Source: Actinophytocola glycyrrhizae (GTDB taxonomy: Bacteria; Actinomycetota; Actinomycetes; Mycobacteriales; Pseudonocardiaceae). From it: DNA of 64,000 nt. Of the stretch, positions 32,186 to 40,371 are shown in pieces. Under the pieces are notes generated by a model. It was given only the letters and a program-made list of their open reading frames with translations, was not told where the DNA came from and did not search any database. The translations under genes were made by a program, and so were the position numbers. Within the stretch, counting starts at the first letter, position 1. Each line of letters starts with the position of its first letter. The DNA lies in contig NZ_JBHSIS010000020.1 of the NCBI RefSeq assembly GCF_042653545.1, positions 248,001 through 312,000 on the forward strand, given 5' to 3'.

Positions 32186-33543
32186 TGACGCCGCGGAGCG
32201 TCCGCGTGGCCGCCGCCGACCTCGGCGCGGCGAGCGGAAGGGTGATCGTCGGCGAGGTCGGTGCGGACACCCTGGAGCTGCGGGAGTGTCACCGCTTCCC
32301 CAACCGTCCCGTCCGGACCGCGGGGACCCTGCACTGGGACATCCTCGCGCTGTACCAGGGAGTTCTCGACGGGCTGCGGGAGGCCGGGCCGGTCGACGGG
32401 ATCGGTGTCGACTCGTGGGCCGTGGACTACGGGCTGCTCGACGCGCACGGCGCGCTGCTCGGCAACCCCGTGCACTACCGGGACGAGCGCACCGCGGGCG
32501 CGAAGGACAACCTCGAACGCCTTGGCGCGCGGGAGCTGTACGCGACGACCGGGCTGCAGTTCCTGCCGTTCAACACGATCCACCAGCTGGCCGCCGAACC
32601 CCGGCTTGCGCTGGCGCGGCGGTTGCTGCTGATCCCGGACCTGCTCGCGTACTGGCTGACCGGCGAGCAGGGCGCGGAGGTAACGAACGCGTCGACGACC
32701 CAGCTCCTCGACGTGCGCACCCGCACGTGGGCCACCGAGCTGATCGCGAGGACCGGCGCGGGCGCGGCGCTGTTCCCGCCGCTGCGGGAGCCGGGCGAGG
32801 TCATCGGGTCCACGCAGGACGGCACGCCGGTGATCGCGGTCGGTTCGCACGACACGGCGTCGGCGGTCGTCGGGGTGCCTGCGCAGGGGGAGCGGTTCGC
32901 CTACATCTCGTGCGGGACGTGGTCGCTGGTCGGGGTGGAGCTGGCCGCCCCGGTGCTCACCGAAGCCGGCAGGGCGGCCAACTTCACCAACGAGCTCGGT
33001 GTCGACGGCACGGTCCGGTACCTGCGCAACGTGATGGGGCTGTGGCTGCTGCAGGAGTGCGTGCGCGAGTGGGGTGCGGACACCGGGGAGTTGTTGCGGG
33101 CGGCGGCGGCCCGGCCCCGCGGCGCGGTGATCGACCCCGACGACCCCGTCTTCCTGCCGCCCGGCGACATGCCGGCACGGATCGTCGCCGCGTGCGAACG
33201 GGCCGGCCAGCCCGTGCCGACGGACCGGCCCGGCATCGTCCGGTGCGTCGTGGACAGTCTTGCCGACGCGCACCGCAGGGCGGTCGAGGACGCGCGGGCG
33301 CTGTCGGGCAAGGTCGTGGACGTCGTGCACATCGTCGGCGGCGGGGCGCGGAACTCCCTGCTGTGCCAGCTGACCGCCGACGCGTGCGGCCTTCCCGTGG
33401 TGGCGGGCCCGGTCGAGGCGACCGCCATCGGCAACGTGCTCGTGCAGGCCCGCGCGCTCGGCGCCCTCGATGGCGACCTGACCCGGCTGCGGGACCTGAT
33501 CCGGGCCACGCAGCCGGTCACGCGCTATCAGCCGAGTGCGTAG
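32185..33543 (+). CDS. rhaB: Rhamnulokinase (FGGY family)
   Basis: A sugar kinase of 452 residues that makes rhamnulose-1-phosphate from ATP and rhamnulose. The N-terminal phosphate loop is AAADLGAASGRVIVGEV. The catalytic Asp region is GIGVDSWAVDYGLLDAHG, and the C-terminal signature is VHIVGGGARNSLLCQLTADACG. It is the second enzyme gene of the small operon. The isomerase and mutarotase of a complete rhamnose pathway are not in the window, so they must be elsewhere. The start codon overlaps the upstream stop (TGATG). Confidence 0.93.
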   Translation: MTPRSVRVAAADLGAASGRVIVGEVGADTLELRECHRFPNRPVRTAGTLHWDILALYQGVLDGLREAGPVDGIGVDSWAVDYGLLDAHGALLGNPVHYRDERTAGAKDNLERLGARELYATTGLQFLPFNTIHQLAAEPRLALARRLLLIPDLLAYWLTGEQGAEVTNASTTQLLDVRTRTWATELIARTGAGAALFPPLREPGEVIGSTQDGTPVIAVGSHDTASAVVGVPAQGERFAYISCGTWSLVGVELAAPVLTEAGRAANFTNELGVDGTVRYLRNVMGLWLLQECVREWGADTGELLRAAAARPRGAVIDPDDPVFLPPGDMPARIVAACERAGQPVPTDRPGIVRCVVDSLADAHRRAVEDARALSGKVVDVVHIVGGGARNSLLCQLTADACGLPVVAGPVEATAIGNVLVQARALGALDGDLTRLRDLIRATQPVTRYQPSA

Positions 33544-33634
33544 CGCGCGTCACCCGCCACGGCGAGACGCGGGCCAGCCGGACGGCCTCCAGCGGTCCGC
33601 GCAGTCGCCGAGGAGCTCGAACGGTTCGGGTGGG

Positions 33635-34501
33635 TCAGTCGCCGGCGTCCAACCGGGTGAACTCCTCCGGGGTCAGGGTCAGGTGGACCGCGGCGGCCGA
33701 GTCACGGATCGTGGCGGGCCGCGACGAACCCGGGATCGGGATCACCACCGGCGACTTGGCGAGCAGCCACGCGAGGCACACCTGCTGTGGGCTGACGCCC
33801 TTCTCGTTCGCGATCTCCGCGAACGGCGCGAAGTGCGAGCCGAGCTCACCGGCCTTCGCGATGCCTCCGAGCGGGCTCCACGGCAGGAACGCGATGCCGA
33901 GCGAGTCGCACAGGTCCAGTTCCGGCTCGCTGGACCGGAACGCGGGCGAGAACTCGTTCTGCACGCTCACGAGCCGGCCGCCGAGGATCTCGTTGGCGAG
34001 CCTGATCTGGTCCGGGTTGGCGTTGGAGATGCCCGCGTACCGGATCTTGCCCGCGTCGAGCAGGTCGCGCAGGGCGCCGACCGACTCGGCGTAGTCGACC
34101 TTCGGGTCCGGCCGATGGAACTGGTACAGGCCGATGGCGTCGACACCGAGCCGCTTGAGCGACGCCTCGCACGCCTGCCTGAGGTACTCGGGCGAGCCGT
34201 TGCGGCCCCAGCCGCCGCCCTCGGTGCGGGTGTGACCGCCCTTGGTCGCGATCAGGACCTCGGACGTGTCGGCGCCGTGGCTCGCGACCGCGCGGGCGAT
34301 GAGCGACTCGTTGTGCCCGACGTCCGTCTCGTCCAGTGAATAGGCGTCCGCGGTGTCGAACAGCGTGACACCGGCATCGAGCGCGGCGTGGATCGTGTCG
34401 ACGGAGCGCTGCTCGTCGGCCGGCCTGCCCTCGACGGACATCGGCATGCCGCCGAGCCCGATGGCGCTGACCTGCGTGTCGCCGATGCGACGGGACTGCA
34501 T
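33635..34501 (-). CDS. Aldo/keto reductase
   Basis: A 288-residue (alpha/beta)8 barrel reductase that uses NADPH to reduce carbonyls. The catalytic tetrad is visible as Asp in FDTADAYS, Tyr in ADAYSLDETDVGHNESLI, Lys in LIATKGG and His in YQFHRPDP. The cofactor end reads PIPGSSRPATIRDS. GAGGAGG before the ATG at 34501 marks the start. It is convergent with the rhamnulokinase and may reduce lactaldehyde or a related aldehyde, but no direct evidence exists. Confidence 0.9.
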   Translation of the reverse strand: MQSRRIGDTQVSAIGLGGMPMSVEGRPADEQRSVDTIHAALDAGVTLFDTADAYSLDETDVGHNESLIARAVASHGADTSEVLIATKGGHTRTEGGGWGRNGSPEYLRQACEASLKRLGVDAIGLYQFHRPDPKVDYAESVGALRDLLDAGKIRYAGISNANPDQIRLANEILGGRLVSVQNEFSPAFRSSEPELDLCDSLGIAFLPWSPLGGIAKAGELGSHFAPFAEIANEKGVSPQQVCLAWLLAKSPVVIPIPGSSRPATIRDSAAAVHLTLTPEEFTRLDAGD

Positions 34502-34667
34502 CTCGGATGCCTCCTCGGTAGACCTTCTGTGCCTACAGCTTCCCGCCGGTTCGTCGAGCTGTCCAACAGGAGTCTGCGACCTGTCCTGCTGCGTCGCGGT
34601 CGCCGGGGAGTGCCACGTCACGCGGTCCGCGAAACGCCTGCACGTCGCCAAGTCCTGGCGGACTCGG

Positions 34668-35537
34668 TCAGTCCTTCCTGAGGCCCGCGAGCTGTTCGAG
34701 GACCAGCAGCAGCGCCGAGTGGTCGAGGTCGCCGTGGCCCTGTGTCCTGGCGGCGGCCATCAGCTGCGCGACCGCGGCGCCGAGGGGGAGCGGCACGCCG
34801 GCCTCCCGCGCGGAGCCGAGCGCGATGCCGAGGTCCTTGTGGTGCAGGTCGACCCGGAAACCGGGGGTGAACTCGTGCGTCAGCATCGGGGTGGCCTTGC
34901 GGTCCAGCACGGCGCTGCCCGCGAGGCCGCCGGAGAGCACCTCGACAGCGGAGGCCAGGTCGACGTCCTGTGCGCGCAGGAGGGTGAGCGCCTCCGCGAC
35001 GAGCCCGATGGTGCCCGCCACGATCAGCTGGTTCGCGGCCTTCACCGTCTGCCCGCTGCCTGCCGGTCCGACGTGGACGATCGTCTTCCCGAGTACCTCC
35101 AGCACCGGCCGGGCAGCCGCGACGTCGTCGGCCGCGCCGCCGACCATGACCGACAGGGTGCCCTCGACCGCGCCCTGCTCGCCGCCGCTGACGGGTGCGT
35201 CGAGTGCCCGCAGACCGGACCGGTGCGCGCGGTCGGCGACGGCGCGGGCGGTGGCGGGTGCGATCGTGCTCATGTCGATCCACAGCGCGCCCGCCGCGGT
35301 CAGCACGTCGTCGGCGACCGCGTCGACATCCGGTGAGTCGGGCAGCATCGTGATCACGACCTCGGCGCCCTCGACCGCCGCTCGCGCACTGTCCGCCGCG
35401 GTCCCGCCCTGCTCGGCGAAGCGAGCCGTCCTGCCGGGACTCCGGTTGAAGCCGGTGACGTCGTGCCCGGCGCGGACGAGGTTGACGGCCATGGGCAGAC
35501 CCATGATCCCGAGCCCGATGAAACCGATCCTGGCCAT
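34668..35537 (-). CDS. NAD(P)-dependent 3-hydroxyacid dehydrogenase (2-hydroxy-3-oxopropionate reductase type)
   Basis: A 289-residue member of the beta-hydroxyacid dehydrogenase family. The nucleotide site is ARIGFIGLGIMGLPMAVNLVRAGHDV, the substrate-binding motif is LDAPVSGGEQGA, and the catalytic Lys is in GQTVKAANQLIV. These enzymes interconvert tartronate semialdehyde and glycerate or similar hydroxyacids. The start is taken at ATG 35537 because the family begins at MARIGFIG. The gene is near but not clearly part of the aldo/keto reductase operon (gap 166 bp). Confidence 0.9.
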   Translation of the reverse strand: MARIGFIGLGIMGLPMAVNLVRAGHDVTGFNRSPGRTARFAEQGGTAADSARAAVEGAEVVITMLPDSPDVDAVADDVLTAAGALWIDMSTIAPATARAVADRAHRSGLRALDAPVSGGEQGAVEGTLSVMVGGAADDVAAARPVLEVLGKTIVHVGPAGSGQTVKAANQLIVAGTIGLVAEALTLLRAQDVDLASAVEVLSGGLAGSAVLDRKATPMLTHEFTPGFRVDLHHKDLGIALGSAREAGVPLPLGAAVAQLMAAARTQGHGDLDHSALLLVLEQLAGLRKD

Positions 35538-35585
35538 GGGCCCGACCCTACCCACCCGGCGTCGCGCCGACCGGTCACGCGGCCC

Positions 35586-35897
35586 TCACGCCTCGCCGGG
35601 CACCCCGAGGCCGCCGACGACGTCGATCTCGTGCCCGGTGAACTCGCCGGTGAGCAACGGCATGGTCTTCTCGATCGCGGCCCTGGTCGCCGGGAGTCGC
35701 AGCGACGCGGCGTGCGCCTCCTTGCTGACCCAGATCTCGTTGACCCACACGAGATCCTTGTCGTCGTCGGACACGCCGACCGCGTACAGGTCGCACCCCG
35801 CCGCCCTCAGGCCGTCCTGGCCGCTGACGAGCGTGGCCACCACCTCGTCCCGGTGGCCGGGCTTGACACGCATGGTGCCGAAGTATCCGTACCGCAC
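35586..35897 (-). CDS. Antibiotic-biosynthesis-monooxygenase-like (ABM) quinol monooxygenase domain protein
   Basis: A small protein of 103 residues with a dimeric alpha+beta barrel: RYGYFGTMRVKPGHRDEVVATLV, then VWVNEIWVSKEAHAASL. Relatives oxidise quinols or take part in heme or aromatic chemistry without cofactor. The start is the GTG at 35897 directly after GGAGGAACA, the best ribosome site here; a longer upstream frame has no such site. It precedes the dehydrogenase at 34668-35537 on the same strand with 48 bp between them. Confidence 0.82.
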   Translation of the reverse strand: MRYGYFGTMRVKPGHRDEVVATLVSGQDGLRAAGCDLYAVGVSDDDKDLVWVNEIWVSKEAHAASLRLPATRAAIEKTMPLLTGEFTGHEIDVVGGLGVPGEA

Positions 35898-36028
35898 TGT
35901 TCCTCCTGGTCGATGACTGCGGCGCATCCTCGCACGACCCACCGGCAATCCGATTGGACGAACGCGACACCGCCCGGCCCGCCGGGCGGCCGCTCCCGTG
36001 GCGGACTGAACTGGCATTCTCACGTTTC

Positions 36029-36517
36029 ATGGGTCCGCGGCGTCTTCGGAGTGTGAGACCTTTCGAGCGGATCGTGGACGAGTACGGGCCCATGGTGCTG
36101 CGCGTGTGCCGCGCGGTGCTCGGCCCCACCGACGCCGAGGACGCGTGGTCGGAGACCTTCCTCGCGGCGCTGCGGGCGTACCCCGGTCTGCCTGCCGACG
36201 CGAACGTGGAGGCCTGGCTCGTGACCATCGCGCACCGCAAGGCGCTCGACGCGTGGCGGGCCGGCAGGCGGCGGCCGGTGGCCGTCGCCGAGGTGCCCGA
36301 CCGGGGCCGGACCGACCAGTGGCACGGCGACCTGTGGGCGGCGCTCGCGCGCCTGCCGCACAAACAGCGGCTCGCGGTCGCCTACCACCACCTCGCCGGG
36401 CTGCCCTACCGCGAGATCGCGGTGATCACCGGCGGCACCGAGGACGCCGCCCGCCGCGCCGCCGCAGACGGCATGAAACGTCTCCGCACGCTCTACACCG
36501 AGGAGGAGACCGCATGA
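36029..36517 (+). CDS. ECF-type sigma-70 factor of an alkylation-repair operon
   Basis: About 162 residues with sigma region 2 (FERIVDEYGPMVLRVCRAVLG, AWSETFLAALRAYPG, ANVEAWLVTIAHRKALDAWRA) and region 4 (LPHKQRLAVAYHHLAGLPYREIAVITGGTEDAARRAAADGMKRL, abbreviated here). The start is uncertain: ATG 36029, GTG 36053 and an upstream frame start at 35954 are possible. No anti-sigma gene adjoins it. Its stop overlaps the methyltransferase start by four bases, so it is part of the same operon and probably drives it. Confidence 0.85.
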   Translation: MGPRRLRSVRPFERIVDEYGPMVLRVCRAVLGPTDAEDAWSETFLAALRAYPGLPADANVEAWLVTIAHRKALDAWRAGRRRPVAVAEVPDRGRTDQWHGDLWAALARLPHKQRLAVAYHHLAGLPYREIAVITGGTEDAARRAAADGMKRLRTLYTEEETA

Positions 36518-37101
36518 ACTTCGACACGTTGCCTTTGGCGGACCCCGTCGCCGCCGCGCGGCTGCACGCCCGGCTCGTCGCCGACGCGGAACGGGAAGGG
36601 CTGCTCGACCTCGCCTACCGGACGGTCGACAGCCCCGTCGGTTCGCTGCTGCTCGCCGCCACCCCGGCCGGGCTGGTGCGGGTCGTGTACGAGAACGTCG
36701 GCCACGACGCGGAGCTCGCGCGGCTCGCCGAGACCGTCAGCCCCAGGGTCCTGCACGCACCCACCCGGCTCGACCAGGTCGCGCGGCAGCTCGACGAGTA
36801 CTTCGCCGGCCGCCGCGCCGCGTTCGACGTGCCACTGGACCTGCGGCTCACCAGCGGGTTCCGGCGGGCGGTGATCGACCACCTGCCCGCGATCTCATAC
36901 GGTCGCACCGAGACGTACGCGCAGGTGGCGGCCGCCGCGGGGAGCCCGAAGGCGGTCCGCGCGGTGGGCACCGCGTGCGCGACCAACCCGGTGCCGGTGG
37001 TGGTGCCGTGCCACCGGGTGGTCCGTTCCGACGGGTCGTTCGGCGGCTACGCGGGCGGACCGGACGCCAAGCGGGTCCTGCTGACCATGGAGGCGGCATG
37101 A
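36514..37101 (+). CDS. ogt: Methylated-DNA--protein-cysteine S-methyltransferase
   Basis: A 195-residue suicide repair protein that takes the alkyl group from O6-alkylguanine onto a Cys. The active site PCHRVV is intact inside NPVPVVVPCHRVVRSDGS, and the C-terminal wing FGGYAGG is present. The N-terminal 90 residues form the ribonuclease-like lid (SPVGSLLLAATPAGLVRVVYE). The start and stop overlap both neighbours by four bases, so translation of sigma factor, repair protein and oxygenase is coupled. Confidence 0.93.
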   Translation: MNFDTLPLADPVAAARLHARLVADAEREGLLDLAYRTVDSPVGSLLLAATPAGLVRVVYENVGHDAELARLAETVSPRVLHAPTRLDQVARQLDEYFAGRRAAFDVPLDLRLTSGFRRAVIDHLPAISYGRTETYAQVAAAAGSPKAVRAVGTACATNPVPVVVPCHRVVRSDGSFGGYAGGPDAKRVLLTMEAA

Positions 37102-37784
37102 CGACCGACTGGACGGCCCTCGCGGCGGAGGTCGACGAGTACGGCTGCGCGCTCCTGCCGCGCCTGCTCACCGACGCCGAGTGCGCCGGCCTCGTCGCGC
37201 TCTACGACGAGCCGGACCGGTTCCGCGCCACCATCGACATGGCGCGGTACCGGTTCGGGCGCGGCCGGTACCGGTACTTCCGGGCACCGTTCCCCGAGCC
37301 CGTCGCCCGGCTGCGGGAGCGGCTGTACCCCCGGCTGCTGCCGATCGCGCGGGACTGGGCCGCGCGGCTGGGCCGCGACGAGCACTGGCCGGACACGCTC
37401 GACGAGTGGCTCGCCGAGTGCCACGCGGCCGGACAGACCCGGCCGACGCCGATCCTGTTGCGTTACGAGGAGGGCGACTGGAACGCGCTGCACCGGGACC
37501 TGTACGGCGAGAAGGTCTTCCCGCTGCAGGTGGTGATCAACCTCAACGAGCCGGGCGGTGACCACACCGGCGGCGAGTTCCTGCTGGTCGAGCAGCGGCC
37601 GAGGGCGCAGTCGCGGGGCACGGCCACCTTGGTCCCGCGTGGTCACGGGCTGGTGTTCACCACCCGTGACCGGCCGGTGCGGTCGGCGCGTGGCTGGTCG
37701 GCGTCGCCGGTGCGGCACGGGGTGTCGGTGATCAGGTCCGGACGACGACACACTTTGGGCTTGGTGTTCCACGACGCGGCATGA
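37098..37784 (+). CDS. 2-oxoglutarate/Fe(II)-dependent oxygenase of the sigma-ogt operon
   Basis: A 228-residue oxygenase of the prolyl-hydroxylase-like group. The iron-binding HxD is in NALHRDLYGEKVFPLQ, and the distal His with a following Arg is in VRHGVSVIRSGRRHTLGLVFH. The N-terminal part DEYGCALLPRLLTDAECAGLVALYD is common in this family. Many such proteins occur as the last gene after ogt in actinomycetes, so a role in repair or alkylation response is likely, although the substrate (DNA, protein or small molecule) is not known. Confidence 0.85.
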   Translation: MTTDWTALAAEVDEYGCALLPRLLTDAECAGLVALYDEPDRFRATIDMARYRFGRGRYRYFRAPFPEPVARLRERLYPRLLPIARDWAARLGRDEHWPDTLDEWLAECHAAGQTRPTPILLRYEEGDWNALHRDLYGEKVFPLQVVINLNEPGGDHTGGEFLLVEQRPRAQSRGTATLVPRGHGLVFTTRDRPVRSARGWSASPVRHGVSVIRSGRRHTLGLVFHDAA

Positions 37785-37806
37785 GGCCGTGTGATTAAGT
37801 CGCACC

Positions 37807-38880
37807 ATGGTGCGAGCAGCGGTGCTTTCCAAGCAGGGCGGGCAACTCGAGGTCCGTGACATCACCCTCGGCGACCCGGGGCCGGGACAGGTGAAGGTGC
37901 GGGTCGCGGCGGCGGGGGTCTGCCACTCCGACCTGTCCCTGGCGAACGGCACGCTACTGCAGGAGGTGCCCGCGGTGCTCGGGCACGAGGGCGCCGGTGT
38001 GGTCATCGCGGTCGGCGACGACGTCGACCGGGTCGTCGTCGGCGATCACGTGGTGCTCAACTGGGCGCCTGCCTGCCGGGCGTGCTGGTTCTGCGAGCAC
38101 GGCGAGCCGTGGCTGTGCGTGCACGCCGAGGAGACCGCCCGCGCGCCGTACGCACACCTCGACGACGGCACCCCCGTCTACCCGGGCCTTGGCACGGCCG
38201 CCTTCGCCGAGGAGACCATCGTGCCGGCCGCCGGTGTCGTGAAGGTGCCGGACAGCGTGCCGATGGAACAGGCCGCGGTGCTGGGCTGCGCCGTGCAGAC
38301 CGGCGCGGGCGCGGTGCTCAACACCGCACGCGTGCGGCAGGGCGAGTCCGTGGTGGTCGTCGGCCTCGGCGGGGTCGGGCTCTCCGCGCTGCAGGCCGCG
38401 CGGGCGGTCGGCGCGGGGCCGGTCATCGGCGTCGACGTGAGCGAGGCGAAGGCCGATCTCGCCGCTCAGCACGGCGCCACCGACTTCCTGGTGTCGGGCG
38501 ACACCACCGCCAAGGCGATCCGCAAGCTCACCGGCGGCCGCGGCGCCGACCACGCCTTCGACTGCGTCGGTCTGCCCGCGACCATCCGCACCGCGTGGTC
38601 GGCCACCCGCCGGGGTGGGGCGGTCACGGTCGTCGGTGTCGGCGGCAAGGCCAACATCGTCGAGTTCAACGCGCTGGAGCTGTACTGGTTCGGCCGCACA
38701 CTGCACGGCTGCGTGTTCGGGTCGAGCGATCCCGACGTCGAGGTCCCGCGCCTGCTCGGCCTCGTCGAGGAGGGCAAGCTGGACCTCGCCGCCCTTGCCA
38801 CGGCCACCACCGACCTGGCCGGGGTGAACGACGCGTTCGAACACCTCGGCCGGGGCGCGCGGACCATCGTCACGTTCTGA
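37807..38880 (+). CDS. Zinc-dependent alcohol dehydrogenase
   Basis: A medium-chain dehydrogenase of 357 residues. The catalytic zinc ligands are Cys in GVCHSDLSL, His-Glu in LGHEGAG and the second Cys in VQTGAGAVL's neighbour GCAVQTG. The structural zinc site is the Cys cluster CRACWFCEHGEPWLC. The coenzyme fold is VVVVGLGGVGLSALQAARAVGA. The style is that of the NDMA-type or class III-like alcohol dehydrogenases of actinomycetes. It stands alone, 22 bp after the oxygenase operon. Confidence 0.9.
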   Translation: MVRAAVLSKQGGQLEVRDITLGDPGPGQVKVRVAAAGVCHSDLSLANGTLLQEVPAVLGHEGAGVVIAVGDDVDRVVVGDHVVLNWAPACRACWFCEHGEPWLCVHAEETARAPYAHLDDGTPVYPGLGTAAFAEETIVPAAGVVKVPDSVPMEQAAVLGCAVQTGAGAVLNTARVRQGESVVVVGLGGVGLSALQAARAVGAGPVIGVDVSEAKADLAAQHGATDFLVSGDTTAKAIRKLTGGRGADHAFDCVGLPATIRTAWSATRRGGAVTVVGVGGKANIVEFNALELYWFGRTLHGCVFGSSDPDVEVPRLLGLVEEGKLDLAALATATTDLAGVNDAFEHLGRGARTIVTF

Positions 38881-38881
38881 G

Positions 38882-39084
38882 CACCCGCACCCAGCCGATC
38901 CCGGCGGTCTCCTTCACGGCCACGCCGTCCCGTTCACCGTCGAGCACGGCCGTGTCACACCGTGGCGCTGCCACGCGACCGTGACCGCGACGGCGTCGAG
39001 GACGTCTGGTTCCGGATCTGCGTCACCTACACCCCCGAGCCCGCGAACGGGCCGCCCGTCGTGAACTGCGCGGGCCGCTACTGA
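38882..39084 (+). pseudogene. Tail of a decayed secreted-protein-like gene
   Basis: The last 43 codons of one frame read CHTVALPRDRDRDGVEDVWFRICVTYTPEP...NCAGRY and a stop at 39082-39084. This looks like a protein end with Cys pairs. Immediately upstream a similar-looking text (HAVPFTVEHGRVTPW) appears in another frame, so there is a frameshift and no start codon. I do not recognise the family. The fragment has no promoter of its own and probably marks a deletion. Confidence 0.4.
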
Positions 39085-39088
39085 GGGC

Positions 39089-40270
39089 TCACCAGCTGAC
39101 CGGGAGGCTGTGCAGGCCGTAGACCGTCGCGTCGTCCTTGAACGGGAGGTCGGCGACCGGCGCGGTGACCCGCAGCGTCGGGACCCTGGTGAACAGGGAG
39201 TCGAACACGATCCGCAGCTCCTCGCGGGCGAGGTTCTGCCCGAGGCACTGGTGCGCGCCGTAGCCGAACGCGATGTGGTTGCGGGCGCCCCTGGTGATGT
39301 CGAGGCGGTCGGGGTCGGGGAACACGGCCGCGTCGTGGTTGGCCGCGTTGCCGAGCGTCAGCACGCCTTCGCCTGCCCGCACGGTCACGCCGCCGACCTC
39401 GGTGTCGGCGACCGCGACCCTGGAGGTCACGAACTCGGCGATCGTGAACTGCCGCAGCAGCTCCTCGACCGCGTCCGGGGTGCGGGACGGGTCGGCGGTC
39501 AGCAGCGCGAGCTGCTCGGGCCGTTCGAGCAGCGCGAGCGTGCCGAGCGAGATCATGTTCGCGGTCGTCTCGTGACCCGCGATCAGCAGCAGCACCGCGA
39601 GGCTCACCAGCGCGTCGTGGTCGTAGGTGCCCTCGGCGCGGTGTCTGGCGATCTGCCTGCCGATCAGGTCGTCGGGGAGCGTGCCCTCCTTCTCGGTGAC
39701 CAGCTTGTCCATGTACGCGCGCAGGTCCCCGGCCGCCGTCTGGATCTCCTCGGCGGCGGCCGAGCGGGACAGCAGCGTGCGCGACCGGGACTGGAAGAAG
39801 TCGTGGTCGGCGTAGGGCACGCCGAGCTGTTCGCAGATCACCAGCGACGGCACGGGCTGCGCGAGCGCCGCCACCAGGTCGGCGGTACGGGACTCCGTCG
39901 CGAGCATCGCGTCCAGGTGCTCGTCGACGATCTGCTGGATGCGCGGGCGCAGGGCGGCGAGGCGCTTGACGGTGAACTCGGCGAGCACCGCGCGCCGTGC
40001 GGGCCCGTGCTCGGGCGGGTCCAGTGTGATCAGCGACGGCTTCAGCCCGCTGTCCTGCTGGACGCGACGGCCGGTGGGGTTCGGGAAGCCCGGGTTGGCG
40101 CGGTCGGCGGAGAACGCGGGGTCGGTCAGCACGGTGCGGACATCGGCGTGCCGCGACGCGGCCCACACCTCCTGCCCGCTGCGCAGCGTCACCCTGGTCA
40201 TCGGGCCGGGCTCGGTGATCGACGCGTCGCCGTGGAACGGGCAGGCGCGTGGCGGGAAGGACTCCGGCAT
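39089..40270 (-). CDS. Cytochrome P450, CYP105-like
   Basis: A 393-residue P450 with the CYP105-style marks: oxygen helix LLLIAGHETTANMISLG (about 228-244), ExxR EELLR (about 269-273), and heme loop FGYGAHQCLGQNLAR with Cys at about 342. CYP105 enzymes oxidise xenobiotics or tailor antibiotics. No ferredoxin or reductase gene is next to it, so it must borrow the redox partners encoded at 12.6-14.1 kb or elsewhere. It is divergent from a TetR gene with a dyad between them. Confidence 0.93.
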   Translation of the reverse strand: MPESFPPRACPFHGDASITEPGPMTRVTLRSGQEVWAASRHADVRTVLTDPAFSADRANPGFPNPTGRRVQQDSGLKPSLITLDPPEHGPARRAVLAEFTVKRLAALRPRIQQIVDEHLDAMLATESRTADLVAALAQPVPSLVICEQLGVPYADHDFFQSRSRTLLSRSAAAEEIQTAAGDLRAYMDKLVTEKEGTLPDDLIGRQIARHRAEGTYDHDALVSLAVLLLIAGHETTANMISLGTLALLERPEQLALLTADPSRTPDAVEELLRQFTIAEFVTSRVAVADTEVGGVTVRAGEGVLTLGNAANHDAAVFPDPDRLDITRGARNHIAFGYGAHQCLGQNLAREELRIVFDSLFTRVPTLRVTAPVADLPFKDDATVYGLHSLPVSW

Positions 40271-40289
40271 GGTGGTACCCCCAAGATCT

Positions 40290-40304
40290 GGATGAAATTC
40301 GTCC
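40290..40304. promoter_or_regulatory. Dyad GGATGAA-A-TTCGTCC between P450 and TetR genes
   Basis: Arms of seven bases match at six positions around one central A. It lies 20 bp from the P450 start in the divergent region and is the best candidate operator for the TetR protein. Confidence 0.6.
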
Positions 40305-40371
40305 GCTTGTCATCGACCGTAGCCATCCGAACGCGCTCCGTCCACCACTGGCCGGATGTGATAATCCGCTG

